Source of the DNA: Anabaena sphaerica FACHB-251
GTDB taxonomy: Bacteria > Cyanobacteriota > Cyanobacteriia > Cyanobacteriales > Nostocaceae
DNA: 64,000 nt
Direction: 5' to 3'
Assembly: GCF_014696825.1 (NCBI RefSeq)
Contig: NZ_JACJQU010000024.1
Span: 1-64,000, forward strand
The position numbers and the translations under genes were made by a program. Below are positions 33,639 through 43,523 of this stretch, piece after piece. Position 1 is the first letter of the stretch; the number at the start of each line of letters is the position of its first letter. Below the pieces are notes generated by a model. That model worked only from the letters and a program-made list of their open reading frames with translations. It ran no database searches and was not told where the DNA came from.

Positions 33639-35954
33639 ATGAACAATATGACAAAGCCAAAGCTGGTTTTTTTTCAATGGAATCATCAGGATACATCCAT
33701 TTTTGTACAGATGCACATGAAACAACACGTTAAATGCCTATCAGAGTTTTTTGAAGTTATTGTAATTAACGAAGATTGTGATTATCGCCAGATTTGTGAT
33801 AAATATCAACCTGATTTAACACTATTTGAAAGTGGCGTTTCATATTCTGCTTCTCGTAGACTCTATATTAAGAATACTTCTGCTTATTCAGAAATACCCA
33901 AATTAGGATTGCATAACGGAGACCCTTGGTGTATTCGCCGTGCAGGATTTATTTCTGATATGGAAAATTGGGGTATAGAAACGTTTTTTTCTACTGCTAC
34001 AACTATAGGTGAACACACGCCAGAAATTGCTGAAAATTTATTGATTTGGCCAAATTTTATAGATGCCGATATATATCGAGATTATGGTCAAAAAAAAATT
34101 ATCCCAATATTAATTAATGGTAGTACAAGTAATCTGTATCCGTGGCGGCAAACAATTAATAAGATTATTTCTCAGAACTATCCTTCATTAATTTGTCCAC
34201 ACTTAGGTTATTCCAAGCCCTCAGAATGGCGAATGCTTTATGGTGAGCAGTATGCTCGCACAATCAATACTTCTTGGTTTGCGCCGACCTGCGGCACAGT
34301 AGCAAAAGAGGTTCTGCGTAAACATTTTGAAATTCCCGGTTCTAAATCTTGTTTAATTACAGAAAAAAGTCCCACACTTGAAGCGGCAGGTTTTATTGAT
34401 ATGCAAAATTGTGTTTTTGCTGATGAACACGATATATTAGATAAGCTGAATTATTTATTTCAACACCAAGATGAGCTTGAGAAAATTACTAATGCTGGTT
34501 ATCAATTAGTTCACTCTCGCCACACATTGAAACAACGAGATCAAATTTTCCAATGGTACAATTTGTATAAAAATCTTAAACCCAGTCAAAAAATTGTTCA
34601 GTCCGGTCTTTTTCAGCCACTAACTATTGTAGAAAAATCATCAGATCAAAAAAGTTATCATATTATCTGTAATGGTCTAGATATTTCGCTGATTAATCAA
34701 GGAGATGAAAAGCTTTGGGCTGGAAAATACAACGAAGCAGAAGTTTTATATCTCAAATGTTTAAATTATATATCTTGGATGCCGGAACCAAAATTAAAAT
34801 TAGCTCTGTGCAATCTCTATAAAGGAAATGCAAAAACAGCACTTGACTGGATTGCTTACCCAATCAAAGATACTCTTGAGAATTACAAAGCCTCTACTCC
34901 TGATCCGGTAGAGTGGTCTTATTTCCTGATTATTCTTATTTGTCAAGGCAAATTAAATGAGGCTATTAAACATAGTGAACAATTTCCATCTCTGAGTCAT
35001 CCTGAACTTAATCGTACTCGTTGGATTATTAAAATGTTAAAGAATAAAGAATATATCTTACCACCCATTGAGCAAACAAAATACAGAGCTACTATTCATC
35101 AACTACCAAATCGCAATTTAAATGAATGGATTGGCAATATATACATCATGCTTACAGCCTCTGGGCAGTTTGATTTGAGAGAACAATTGAGAGAAATTAT
35201 TTCCTTAAAAGCTCAAGATTTTAAAAAAGAAAACAGTAATTTTAGGGGCAATAAAAAATTTTTTATTAAAAGTAGTTTATTCACAAAAATAACCAGTCTG
35301 TTTTCACTACCAAGTACAGTGGAGCCTATTCACATTCTATTTAAAAATCGCTTAAAACGATTATGTGGTAACTTCTTACGTCGCTTAGAATGTAGATTTG
35401 GTTACTTTCTGCCCTACCATGTATCAGAAAAGAGGAATGATGAATTATTTCATACTATTCAATATCTAACACAGTCGGAAAATATTAAGACAGCACTGAT
35501 TATTGGAGCGTCTAATCGAGAAGGAAGCACCGAAGCATTTTTAACCGGAATTCAGCAAAATTTTAACAAGCCAAGTGTATTTTGCATAAATATTCCATTG
35601 CCTCAATTCATAAAATTGCAAAAGCAATATGCCAATCATTCTGTTGTTAAATGCTATCAATTATCCTCCGCTTCCCAAAAGAATTTTACGCATGAAATTG
35701 AAAATGTCATCCAAAAAATTAAACAAGAAAATAAACTTGAGTTTTTTGATATCGTATTAGTTGATGGCTCTGAATTGTCTGCCAGAACAGAATTGTATAA
35801 TGAATTACAAACAGTAAAATTTATTATTCTTGATGACATAAATAGTGGCTTTAATCAGCCCAATTACTTCAGTCTTGCAACGAATAAAACCCATATTGTA
35901 GATACTGAAAATATTAGCTTACGTAATGGATATGCAATATTCAAAAAAATCTAA
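33639..35954 (+). CDS. Large glycosyltransferase-like protein with C-terminal Rossmann domain
   Basis: A 771-residue protein. Residues 1-310 look like a CgeB/YkvP-type glycosyltransferase (GT4-like): FFQWNHQDTS, then PKLGLHNGDPWCIRRAGFI and NAGYQLVHSRHTLKQRDQIF near the end. The middle (about 340-560) is helical and may contain tetratricopeptide-like repeats (EAEVLYLKCLNYISWMPEPK). The C-terminal 170 residues resemble a Rossmann/methyltransferase-type domain (ALIIGASNREGSTEAFLTGI) without a clear SAM signature. ATG 33639 is preferred, because AAGGAAG lies upstream; an earlier start at 33582 overlaps the aminotransferase gene. Substrate unknown. Confidence 0.65.
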   Translation: MNNMTKPKLVFFQWNHQDTSIFVQMHMKQHVKCLSEFFEVIVINEDCDYRQICDKYQPDLTLFESGVSYSASRRLYIKNTSAYSEIPKLGLHNGDPWCIRRAGFISDMENWGIETFFSTATTIGEHTPEIAENLLIWPNFIDADIYRDYGQKKIIPILINGSTSNLYPWRQTINKIISQNYPSLICPHLGYSKPSEWRMLYGEQYARTINTSWFAPTCGTVAKEVLRKHFEIPGSKSCLITEKSPTLEAAGFIDMQNCVFADEHDILDKLNYLFQHQDELEKITNAGYQLVHSRHTLKQRDQIFQWYNLYKNLKPSQKIVQSGLFQPLTIVEKSSDQKSYHIICNGLDISLINQGDEKLWAGKYNEAEVLYLKCLNYISWMPEPKLKLALCNLYKGNAKTALDWIAYPIKDTLENYKASTPDPVEWSYFLIILICQGKLNEAIKHSEQFPSLSHPELNRTRWIIKMLKNKEYILPPIEQTKYRATIHQLPNRNLNEWIGNIYIMLTASGQFDLREQLREIISLKAQDFKKENSNFRGNKKFFIKSSLFTKITSLFSLPSTVEPIHILFKNRLKRLCGNFLRRLECRFGYFLPYHVSEKRNDELFHTIQYLTQSENIKTALIIGASNREGSTEAFLTGIQQNFNKPSVFCINIPLPQFIKLQKQYANHSVVKCYQLSSASQKNFTHEIENVIQKIKQENKLEFFDIVLVDGSELSARTELYNELQTVKFIILDDINSGFNQPNYFSLATNKTHIVDTENISLRNGYAIFKKI

Positions 35955-36148
35955 TGGATTATATTTATCCTCCCAAGAACAGCTATTATTTTCATTATGC
36001 TTGAGTAGCGGTTAATACAGAAATTTGTCAGTAACTTCAAAGAATTATTGTCATGTTAAATCATATCTGTACAATCAGCTAAAAAAGTTTTAGACAGAAG
36101 TTTAGCCACCTGAAATAAGAGCATGGTAGTAATTAGGAGAGAGAAAAA

Positions 36149-37111
36149 ATGTCTTTATGTGAAGTTAGAGTTCCGACTTATAAACGACCGCACTTACTCA
36201 AAAGAGCATTATCGAGCTTAATAGCACAAACCTACAATAACTGGAAATGCCTCGTTCTCGATGACTCTCCTGCTCAAGAAGGCAGATTAGTTGTCGAATC
36301 TTTTAACGATGATAGAATGATTTATCAACCTCACCCTATCAATCTTGGTCGAACCAAAAATCTTGACTACGCTTTTTCATCATCTAATTACATTGGTGGA
36401 TTATATGCATTTGTACTAGAAGATGATAATTATCTTCTGCCAACTTTCATTTCTGAGAATATTCAGTCGCTAGAAACTCACAATGTCAACATAGTTTTAA
36501 GAAATGCAGAAATTAGATTGCAAATAGATGAGGCATCAATTCCTACAGGTAAAACTAATCTGGGAAAATGGTATAGACAAGGGCTGTATACTCCTTTTGA
36601 AATTTATGCACGTCTATTTTTTTGTGAGGGTATTACAAATAGCGGGTTGTTCTGGCGCACTGATAAAATTCGCTCAAATCTACAGGTTGGATCTCAAGTT
36701 AAGGACGCTCTGCATCAAGAATTATTTAGAAGTTTGCAAATCAAAGATCCAATATACTTTGAATCAACTCCATTATCCGTATTTACTTTATTTGAAGTCC
36801 ACGACCATATTGAAAATAAATCTGGTCTTTCCAAGAAAATAAACCTTATTCAATATAGGCGTGGAGTTCAATCTATTCTAATTCATTTAGTCAATAAATA
36901 TGGCTGTAAAATTGTTAAACAAGCCCAAAAGATTGCTATGATCACTGCTTCTGAAGATATCCTAGAAAATCGCTTACTTGAGACTTTTTATCTGAATTAC
37001 CAGTTCCAAAAAACCAACAAACTTAGAGCTATACATAGTCTATTTCGACATTTTTTAAGATTCTTAATACTTCCAGATCCCTACAAGGCTATGTACGACA
37101 AGTATCTGTAA
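36149..37111 (+). CDS. Family 2 glycosyltransferase
   Basis: A 320-residue GT-A enzyme. The N terminus VRVPTYKRPHLLKRALSSLI is typical, followed by LVLDDSP and, near residue 94, EDDNY as the likely DxD-type metal site. The C-terminal part is helical with basic residues (FRHFLRFLILPDPYKAMYD). An RBS, GGAGAGA, precedes ATG 36149. It is separated from the gene before by 194 bases, where nothing is seen, and from the flippase by a miniature element. Confidence 0.82.
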   Translation: MSLCEVRVPTYKRPHLLKRALSSLIAQTYNNWKCLVLDDSPAQEGRLVVESFNDDRMIYQPHPINLGRTKNLDYAFSSSNYIGGLYAFVLEDDNYLLPTFISENIQSLETHNVNIVLRNAEIRLQIDEASIPTGKTNLGKWYRQGLYTPFEIYARLFFCEGITNSGLFWRTDKIRSNLQVGSQVKDALHQELFRSLQIKDPIYFESTPLSVFTLFEVHDHIENKSGLSKKINLIQYRRGVQSILIHLVNKYGCKIVKQAQKIAMITASEDILENRLLETFYLNYQFQKTNKLRAIHSLFRHFLRFLILPDPYKAMYDKYL

Positions 37112-37141
37112 ATATTCAGATAATTTGGTGTCACAATGTTT

Positions 37142-37309
37142 TAGAGGTTGTTTGAAAAGTATTAGATGAAACCAATAATCTTCAGCAACCTAACCCCCCT
37201 TCCCCCCTTCCCTACGAAGGAATGGGGGTTTCAAAGCCTCTCCCCGCGTCGGGGAGAGGTTTGGAGAGGGGTTTATTTATACATTCAAAACTTTTAAAAC
37301 ATCCTCTTA
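37142..37309. repeat. Miniature element D with TA target duplication
   Basis: Inverted ends GAGGTTGTTTGAAAAGT and CTTTTAAAACATCCTC between TA dinucleotides. The inside contains C-rich and G-rich blocks that can pair. A second, longer copy is at 61056-61291. Confidence 0.75.
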
Positions 37310-37348
37310 GATACAAAATAATTAGATGCAAAATAAATACAAAAACCA

Positions 37349-39142
37349 ATGCTTAATTTTCTCCCCAAGCTATTATATATTACAAAAGGCAATCACAAGT
37401 CGCTGATAGCGATGCTTTTACTATTCATGCTGATTTCCGGGTTAGAAGTTTTTGGAACTGGCATGATTAGTCCTTTCATTACCATTGCTGTTAATCCAGA
37501 TGCTATCAAAAATATTTACTGGTTAAATTTAATTTATAACCAGATTAATTTTCAGTCTGAACAGCAATTTATGATTTTTCTAGGATTGGTAGTTGTTACT
37601 GCTTTTTATCTGAAATCATTTTTAGCTTTTAATGCTCAAAAAACAGTATTCAAATTCAGCCATAGCTTAAAAAGAAACCTATCTTATAATCTTCTAAAAG
37701 CATATATTCAAGCACCCTATAGCTATCATTTACGAATGAATTCAGCGACGCTTATTCAAAACATCACCAACACAACAGATGCAGTTTCTATTGGGGTAGT
37801 ATCTACGTTTTTGACATTTATCTCCAATACTGTAATTGTCCTAGCATTAATGCTGCTTTTAATTAAAACTAATGCGATCGCCTTAATTCTCATTGGCGTT
37901 TTATTACTTATTTCTTTTGGATTGTTGCATCCCATGAAAGAGCGTTTAGCTCGTTGGAACAAAGATGGATTTCATGCTTATGGTGAGATGATTCGCATTA
38001 CAAATCATGGACTAGGGGGTTTAAAAGAAACTCGTGTTATTGGTTGTGAATCTTATTTTGAAGAGCAAATGGAAGAGCAGTCCAAAATTTACGCCAAATC
38101 TACCACTTTAAGAGATGCTTATGGTAATCTTTCCCGCTTTGTACTTGAACCTTTAATGATGAGCTTCTTAATTGGCTTTACCTTTTTATTTATCAACTTA
38201 AATCAAAATGAGACCCAAAACCTGACAGGAGTTTTAGGTATTTTTGCACTCGCATCAGTTCGTCTAATGCCAGCAGTGGGAAATTTAATTTCTGGTATTA
38301 ATGTGATTAGAGGTAACAGTTATTCCCTTGATCGGCTATTTTTTGACATGAAAGAGTTAGAAAAAGAAAAACTGATAACTGGCTTTGATTATGCTAGTCA
38401 TTATAAAAAATTAATTTATGGACAAAATCAACAAAGGTTGTTATTCTTAAATGAAGTTATTTTAGATAGGGTTACATTTCAATATCCAAACACTACAAAA
38501 AATGTACTAGAAGAGATTTCCCTATCTATTCGCAAAGGAGAATCTATTGGACTCATTGGTAAATCCGGTGCTGGCAAAACTACTTTAGTTGATGTTATTT
38601 TGGGTCTTTTTATCCCTCAATATGGAGATATCAAAGTTGATGGGGTTTCAGTTTATAGCAATTTACGTGCCTGGCAGAATATGCTTGGCTATGTTCCCCA
38701 ATCTATATTTTTGATTGATGATACCCTGGAACGGAATATTGCATTTGGGGTTCCTGATCATTTAATTGACTTAAATAAATTAAAGAAAGCAATTGAGATG
38801 GCTCAACTTAGTGAATTAGTTGAGCAACTTCCAGAAGGTGTGAAAACTGTCGTTGGTGAACGGGGAGTTCTTTTATCGGGAGGACAACGCCAAAGAGTTG
38901 GGATTGCACGGGTGCTTTATCACGAAAGAGAAATCCTAGTTTTTGATGAAGCAACTGCCGCTCTCGATACTGAAACAGAACATCTGATTACTGAAGCGAC
39001 AAAAGCTTTAGCTGGTAATAAGACAATCATTATTATTGCTCATCGCCTTTCAACAATTGAGCATTGTGATTGTATTTACCAACTTGAACAAGGTCGAATT
39101 ATTAAATCAGGCAGTTACCAAGAAGTGATTGTAGGAAGATAA
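37349..39142 (+). CDS. ABC transporter permease-ATPase, probable lipid-linked glycan flippase
   Basis: A 597-residue type-1 ABC half-transporter of the MsbA/PglK kind. Six membrane helices cover about residues 15-310. The ATPase domain has Walker A GKSGAGKTT near residue 407, signature LLSGGQRQRVG near 511 and Walker B ILVFDEATAALDTE near 530, with the switch His in IIIAHRLSTIEH. All key residues are intact, unlike the exporter at 11878. No Wzx-type flippase is seen in the window, so this is the best candidate for moving the repeat unit across the membrane. The start is set by the previous element and the MLNFLPKLLYITKGNH opening. Confidence 0.88.
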   Translation: MLNFLPKLLYITKGNHKSLIAMLLLFMLISGLEVFGTGMISPFITIAVNPDAIKNIYWLNLIYNQINFQSEQQFMIFLGLVVVTAFYLKSFLAFNAQKTVFKFSHSLKRNLSYNLLKAYIQAPYSYHLRMNSATLIQNITNTTDAVSIGVVSTFLTFISNTVIVLALMLLLIKTNAIALILIGVLLLISFGLLHPMKERLARWNKDGFHAYGEMIRITNHGLGGLKETRVIGCESYFEEQMEEQSKIYAKSTTLRDAYGNLSRFVLEPLMMSFLIGFTFLFINLNQNETQNLTGVLGIFALASVRLMPAVGNLISGINVIRGNSYSLDRLFFDMKELEKEKLITGFDYASHYKKLIYGQNQQRLLFLNEVILDRVTFQYPNTTKNVLEEISLSIRKGESIGLIGKSGAGKTTLVDVILGLFIPQYGDIKVDGVSVYSNLRAWQNMLGYVPQSIFLIDDTLERNIAFGVPDHLIDLNKLKKAIEMAQLSELVEQLPEGVKTVVGERGVLLSGGQRQRVGIARVLYHEREILVFDEATAALDTETEHLITEATKALAGNKTIIIIAHRLSTIEHCDCIYQLEQGRIIKSGSYQEVIVGR

Positions 39143-39352
39143 AACTGATGTTATTTGTCATTATTGAAGCCTGAGAAGCCCATAGAAACAAAACATCTTC
39201 AATTTTATTTTCGTATGATATGAAACCAGTATTTAAATTTCGCAAAAATTTCGTACACAAGAATTTTTCTTATTCCTTGTTCCCTGCCATAACGAGTAAT
39301 TTCACTAATTTAATCAAAACAGATTCCTATATTCATTCAGGATGAATTAGCA

Positions 39353-40513
39353 ATGAGGATAGCTTACGTTACCACTTTTGATGCCAGAAATCTAACCATT
39401 AACAACAACTGGTCTGGAACTGGCTATTACATAGCCCAATCTCTGGCAAATCAGTTCAGTACTCTAGATTACATTGGTCCTTTAACAGATCCTTTTAATT
39501 TAAAAGCTGTTCGCAAGCTAAAAAATCACTACTATAAGCTATTCCAGAACAAAGATTATCGAAAAGATGCTGATCCTTTGACTCTCAAAAATTATGCAAG
39601 GCAGGTTGCAAAAAAAATGAACTGTATCAAATCAGATATTGTTTTCAGTGCCACGGTTAATCCAATTGCTTACCTTGAATGTGAGCAACCGATTGTATTT
39701 TGGGCAGATGGAACGTTTGCAAATATCCACAATTTCTACCCGCACTATAGCAATTTACCGCAAGAGGTTATTAAAGACTGGCATCGTATGGAAGAGCTTG
39801 CTTTACAGAAATGCAAGCTTGCCATATATTCATCCGATTGGGCAGCCAAATCTGCAATCTATAATTATGGAGCCAATCCTACTAAAGTTAAGGTTGTCCC
39901 CTTTGGTGCCAATATTGAAAGTTCTTTTACATTTGAGACCATTCAGGATGCAATTCAATCTCGACCTACAGATCAATGTAAGTTATTATTTATTGCCGTG
40001 GATTGGATACGAAAAGGGGGAAATGTTGCGTATCAAGTAGCTAAACAACTAAATCAGTCCGGCTTAAAAACCGAGTTAACTATAGTTGGTTGCCAACCGA
40101 TGATTGATGAACCCCTCCCAGACTTTGTTAAATCTCTCGGTTTTATTAGCAAATCTACAGTTGAAGGCAAAAAGCAGATTCATAACCTGATTTCGGAATC
40201 TCATTTTTTGATTTTGCCAACACTAGCTGATTGTACACCAATCGTATTTTGTGAAGCGAATTCTTTAGGAGTTCCTTGTTTATCAACAACAGTTGGCGGC
40301 ATTCCGACAATGATTCAAAATGATGTGAATGGTCGCCTATTTCATAAAAATGCTGCTATCTCTGAATACTGCGACTATATTGCTTACTTGTTCTCTAATT
40401 ATTCAGATTATAGAAATTTAGCAATTGCTGCCTTTAACGAGTATCAATCACGGCTGAATTGGTCAGTAGCAGGGAAAAAAGTCAAAAATTTGCTTACAGA
40501 ATACATCGTATAG
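39353..40513 (+). CDS. GT4-like glycosyltransferase
   Basis: A 386-residue GT-B enzyme. The opening (MRIAYVTTFDARNLTINN, then WSGTGYYIAQSLANQF) and the later KVKVVPFGANI segment are typical. The nucleotide-binding EX7E motif lies in LADCTPIVFCEANSLGVP near residue 300. TVGGIPTMIQNDVNGRLF follows. It is 11 bases before the next gene. Donor and linkage unknown. Confidence 0.85.
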   Translation: MRIAYVTTFDARNLTINNNWSGTGYYIAQSLANQFSTLDYIGPLTDPFNLKAVRKLKNHYYKLFQNKDYRKDADPLTLKNYARQVAKKMNCIKSDIVFSATVNPIAYLECEQPIVFWADGTFANIHNFYPHYSNLPQEVIKDWHRMEELALQKCKLAIYSSDWAAKSAIYNYGANPTKVKVVPFGANIESSFTFETIQDAIQSRPTDQCKLLFIAVDWIRKGGNVAYQVAKQLNQSGLKTELTIVGCQPMIDEPLPDFVKSLGFISKSTVEGKKQIHNLISESHFLILPTLADCTPIVFCEANSLGVPCLSTTVGGIPTMIQNDVNGRLFHKNAAISEYCDYIAYLFSNYSDYRNLAIAAFNEYQSRLNWSVAGKKVKNLLTEYIV

Positions 40514-40523
40514 GTAAAAAATA

Positions 40524-41441
40524 ATGTACGCATTTCGCAATTCAATTGCTGCTTTATCTCGATCTACACCATATTTCCAGGGTAAGCGTCGTTTAGGAAA
40601 CATTATCAGTCGTTTATTGACTAACTTCGATAGCGATCAAGAGTGTATTTCAACTGTAAAAATGCAAGATGGAAGCTGGATGCAGTTAGATGTGCGGAGT
40701 AGAACAGAGCAGTGGCCTTATTGGACGGGATTTTATGATAACGACATTTTGGCAAGATTATCAAGTTGCCTACAAGAAAAGAGTATTGTTTTTGATGTTG
40801 GCGCTCACGTTGGATTTTATTCAGTAGCATTAGGTCGCAAACTACAAGCATTAAATGGTCAATTGTATGCTTTTGAACCAGTAAAATCTAACTTTGAGAG
40901 GCTTACTACCAACATATTATTAAATAGTCTTGAAGGAATTGTATCAGCCCACAATATTGCACTTGGTGATGATGAAGACATCATAGAGATGTCTATGGAA
41001 AATGACAACAATTCTACAACCGGTAATGCAGTAATGGTTAAAGGAGAAATTCCAACTCATTATTTTGGCATGAATTCAACGGCTCGTTTGACAATGCTGG
41101 ATACTTTTGTGAAGGAACAAGGGGTAGAAAACTGTCACCTGCTCAAGATTGACATTGAAGGATCTGAAGTTATGTTTTTCCGTGGTGGCATATCGTTTCT
41201 TAGTAAAACTCGTCCCATTATCTATGGCGAATTTAACAATTATTTCTTACCAAAGTTTGGACATTCATTTCTAGATGTAGTAGATATTGTCTCCAGTTGG
41301 AACTATCGCTTTTTTCAACAAACTCACTCATGTCAATTTGTTGATATCAGGGAAATTAAGCCCAATCTTGAGAATATTTTACTTGTCCCAGCAGAAACAT
41401 CAGACTGGGTTTTGAATCAATTGGGAGTAGTCTCAGCATAA
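40524..41441 (+). CDS. FkbM-family SAM methyltransferase
   Basis: A 305-residue methyltransferase. The SAM site is IVFDVGAHVGFYSVAL near residue 90, with YAFEPVKSNFERL following and LLKIDIEGSEVMFFRGG near 210, the FkbM hallmark. Such enzymes methylate sugar hydroxyls in many glycans. A similar gene follows at 42579. The start at 40524 lies 11 bases after the GT gene. The substrate is inferred from context only. Confidence 0.88.
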   Translation: MYAFRNSIAALSRSTPYFQGKRRLGNIISRLLTNFDSDQECISTVKMQDGSWMQLDVRSRTEQWPYWTGFYDNDILARLSSCLQEKSIVFDVGAHVGFYSVALGRKLQALNGQLYAFEPVKSNFERLTTNILLNSLEGIVSAHNIALGDDEDIIEMSMENDNNSTTGNAVMVKGEIPTHYFGMNSTARLTMLDTFVKEQGVENCHLLKIDIEGSEVMFFRGGISFLSKTRPIIYGEFNNYFLPKFGHSFLDVVDIVSSWNYRFFQQTHSCQFVDIREIKPNLENILLVPAETSDWVLNQLGVVSA

Positions 41442-41525
41442 GTGAATAGGCACAGAAGTGGCACTCATCAGTTTGACGGACAGGCTTACCACTTAAAGAT
41501 TGGCGTTTCTTTAGGAATAACAAAT

Positions 41526-42569
41526 ATGACTGAAAGCTTACTGGTTAGTATTATCATCAATAATTACAATTATGCTTGCTTTCTAGCAGAAGCCATCAAT
41601 AGTGCCATTAACCAAACCTATCCTCACATTGAAGTTATTGTTGTTGATGATGGTTCAACTGATAATTCCCGTAATATTATTGCTGGATATGGTAATCGCA
41701 TCATCCCCATCCTGCAACCTAACGGTAAACAAGCTGCTGCTTTTAATAGTGGGTTTGCCAAAAGCAAGGGCGACATTATTATTTTTCTAGATTCTGATGA
41801 CTACCTGTTTCCCCAGACTGTTGAACGGATTGTTGCAGTTTGGCTGCCCAATCTTTCCAAGGTGCATTACCGTTTGGAAGTGGTTGATGCAGATAGGCAA
41901 TCCTTGGGTTATACCTTCCCCCAAGGAGGTGAACCCCTATCAACGGGTGAAGTCTGGAAAACATTGCTTGATGTTGGCGGTTACGTCCGAGTTCCTACTA
42001 GTGGTAATGCACTCAACCGCAAAGCACTGCTACCTCTTTTTCCCATTGCTGATGATTACAAGCTAACTGCTGATGATTACCTGTCAGTGCTTGTCCCATT
42101 TGCTGGAGAAGTAGCAGCAGTAGAAGAACCTCTGGGAGCTTACCGGATTCACGGTAGCAATCAATGGGCATTAGCTACAGTAACTAGCGATCGCTTACAT
42201 CGTTTTATTCGACATGACCTAGTAGTTTATAAATTGTTGCTTGATAAAGCCAAAGAACTTGGTTACGAATTACCGCAAGACTTTGAATTACGTTCTATGG
42301 CAAGATTTCAGGTTCGTCTGGCATCTTTGCGTTTAAACCCGGAGAACCATCCAATTGAGCATGACCAATTGTTCTATCTAATTAGTTCTGGTATTCAGAG
42401 TATCTGGAAATATACGACGTTTAGCTGGCAGAAACAATTAATCTACACAATATGGTTTCTTTGGACTGGGTTATTGCCATTACCTTTGGCTAAACCTGCT
42501 ATTACCTGGTTCTTCACTCCCCTTTTTCGACCTCAGCTGCTTAAAAAAATTTATGCCTCCGTTAGCTAA
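41526..42569 (+). CDS. Family 2 glycosyltransferase
   Basis: A 347-residue GT-A transferase. SIIINNYNYACFLAEAI near the start and IEVIVVDDGSTDNSRNI are classic, and IIIFLDSDDYLFP (near residue 90) carries the metal-binding DSDD. The C-terminal part is helical and basic. ATG 41526 is chosen (MTESLLVS) with AGGA nearby. A GTG at 41442 would add 28 residues with no family match. It ends 10 bases before the second FkbM gene. Confidence 0.85.
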   Translation: MTESLLVSIIINNYNYACFLAEAINSAINQTYPHIEVIVVDDGSTDNSRNIIAGYGNRIIPILQPNGKQAAAFNSGFAKSKGDIIIFLDSDDYLFPQTVERIVAVWLPNLSKVHYRLEVVDADRQSLGYTFPQGGEPLSTGEVWKTLLDVGGYVRVPTSGNALNRKALLPLFPIADDYKLTADDYLSVLVPFAGEVAAVEEPLGAYRIHGSNQWALATVTSDRLHRFIRHDLVVYKLLLDKAKELGYELPQDFELRSMARFQVRLASLRLNPENHPIEHDQLFYLISSGIQSIWKYTTFSWQKQLIYTIWFLWTGLLPLPLAKPAITWFFTPLFRPQLLKKIYASVS

Positions 42570-42578
42570 GAGGTAGCT

Positions 42579-43523
42579 ATGACTCATTCACCATTTCAAA
42601 GACTTCTGAATCGACGAGATTTTCAGCGTAATCCATTAAAAGCAGTAATGAAGAGGCTTTGGTGGAGACTTCGCTGGAAAGTGACTGATCAACCCTACGT
42701 AATTCCCTTTGCCGAAACGTTGAAAATTGTCATTCCCAAAACTGGCTCTGGAGCTGCTATTTATTACCAAGAATTTTCAGAACCCGAAACCGCAGATTTT
42801 TTGCTTCGATTCCTGAGACCTGGCATGGTAATGTTCGATATAGGCGCTCATATTGGTGAGTACACACTGCTGGCAGCAAAAATAGTCGGAGCATCTGGCC
42901 AGATATATGCCTTTGAACCTCAATCCCATTTGTTTCCTATTCTTAGTCAAAGTGTGGAAATGAATGGCTTTACTCAAGTTGTTCTCAATTGTGCTGCGGT
43001 TAGTGACTATGTAGGTGAAATTGAGTTTCAGATTCTTGACGAACCCACATTGTCATCAATTCGGAAGCAGGTAGTATCTGAGCAACTAGCGAAAATTGTT
43101 TCTGTTGACTGTACCTCGTTAGATGACTACTGGCTAAATCAAGAGCGCAAAATTGACCTGATCAAAGTAGATGTTGAAGGTGCTGAGAAATTTGTTTTTC
43201 AGGGCGCAACAAGGTTATTAAATTTGCCTTCCCATCTAGCACCAATCTGGATTTTTGAATATGCTCCTAACAGTTATGCGGACTTTGGCTATCAATCGCT
43301 TGAGATTTTGCAATTGCTCAAACAATATGGCTACGAGGTTTATCAGTATTGTTGTGCAGGACATCTAGAAATTTTCAATCCAAATGCACACTTGCCAGAT
43401 ATTATCAACTTGATTGCTACAAAAGATCGACTATCTCTTCTTGCCCAGATTCAGGGTCAGGAATATTTGCCTGTTATTGATAAAAAGGTAAATGTTAAAA
43501 ATAGGGAGCATAGCGTGAGATGA
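42579..43523 (+). CDS. FkbM-family SAM methyltransferase
   Basis: A 314-residue methyltransferase with MFDIGAHIGEYTLLAAKIVG near residue 87, IYAFEPQSHLF, and LIKVDVEGAEKFVFQGA near 195. It is related to the one at 40524 but clearly different in sequence, so two positions or two sugars may be methylated. It ends four bases into the next gene (ATGA overlap), so the two are translated together. Confidence 0.88.
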   Translation: MTHSPFQRLLNRRDFQRNPLKAVMKRLWWRLRWKVTDQPYVIPFAETLKIVIPKTGSGAAIYYQEFSEPETADFLLRFLRPGMVMFDIGAHIGEYTLLAAKIVGASGQIYAFEPQSHLFPILSQSVEMNGFTQVVLNCAAVSDYVGEIEFQILDEPTLSSIRKQVVSEQLAKIVSVDCTSLDDYWLNQERKIDLIKVDVEGAEKFVFQGATRLLNLPSHLAPIWIFEYAPNSYADFGYQSLEILQLLKQYGYEVYQYCCAGHLEIFNPNAHLPDIINLIATKDRLSLLAQIQGQEYLPVIDKKVNVKNREHSVR

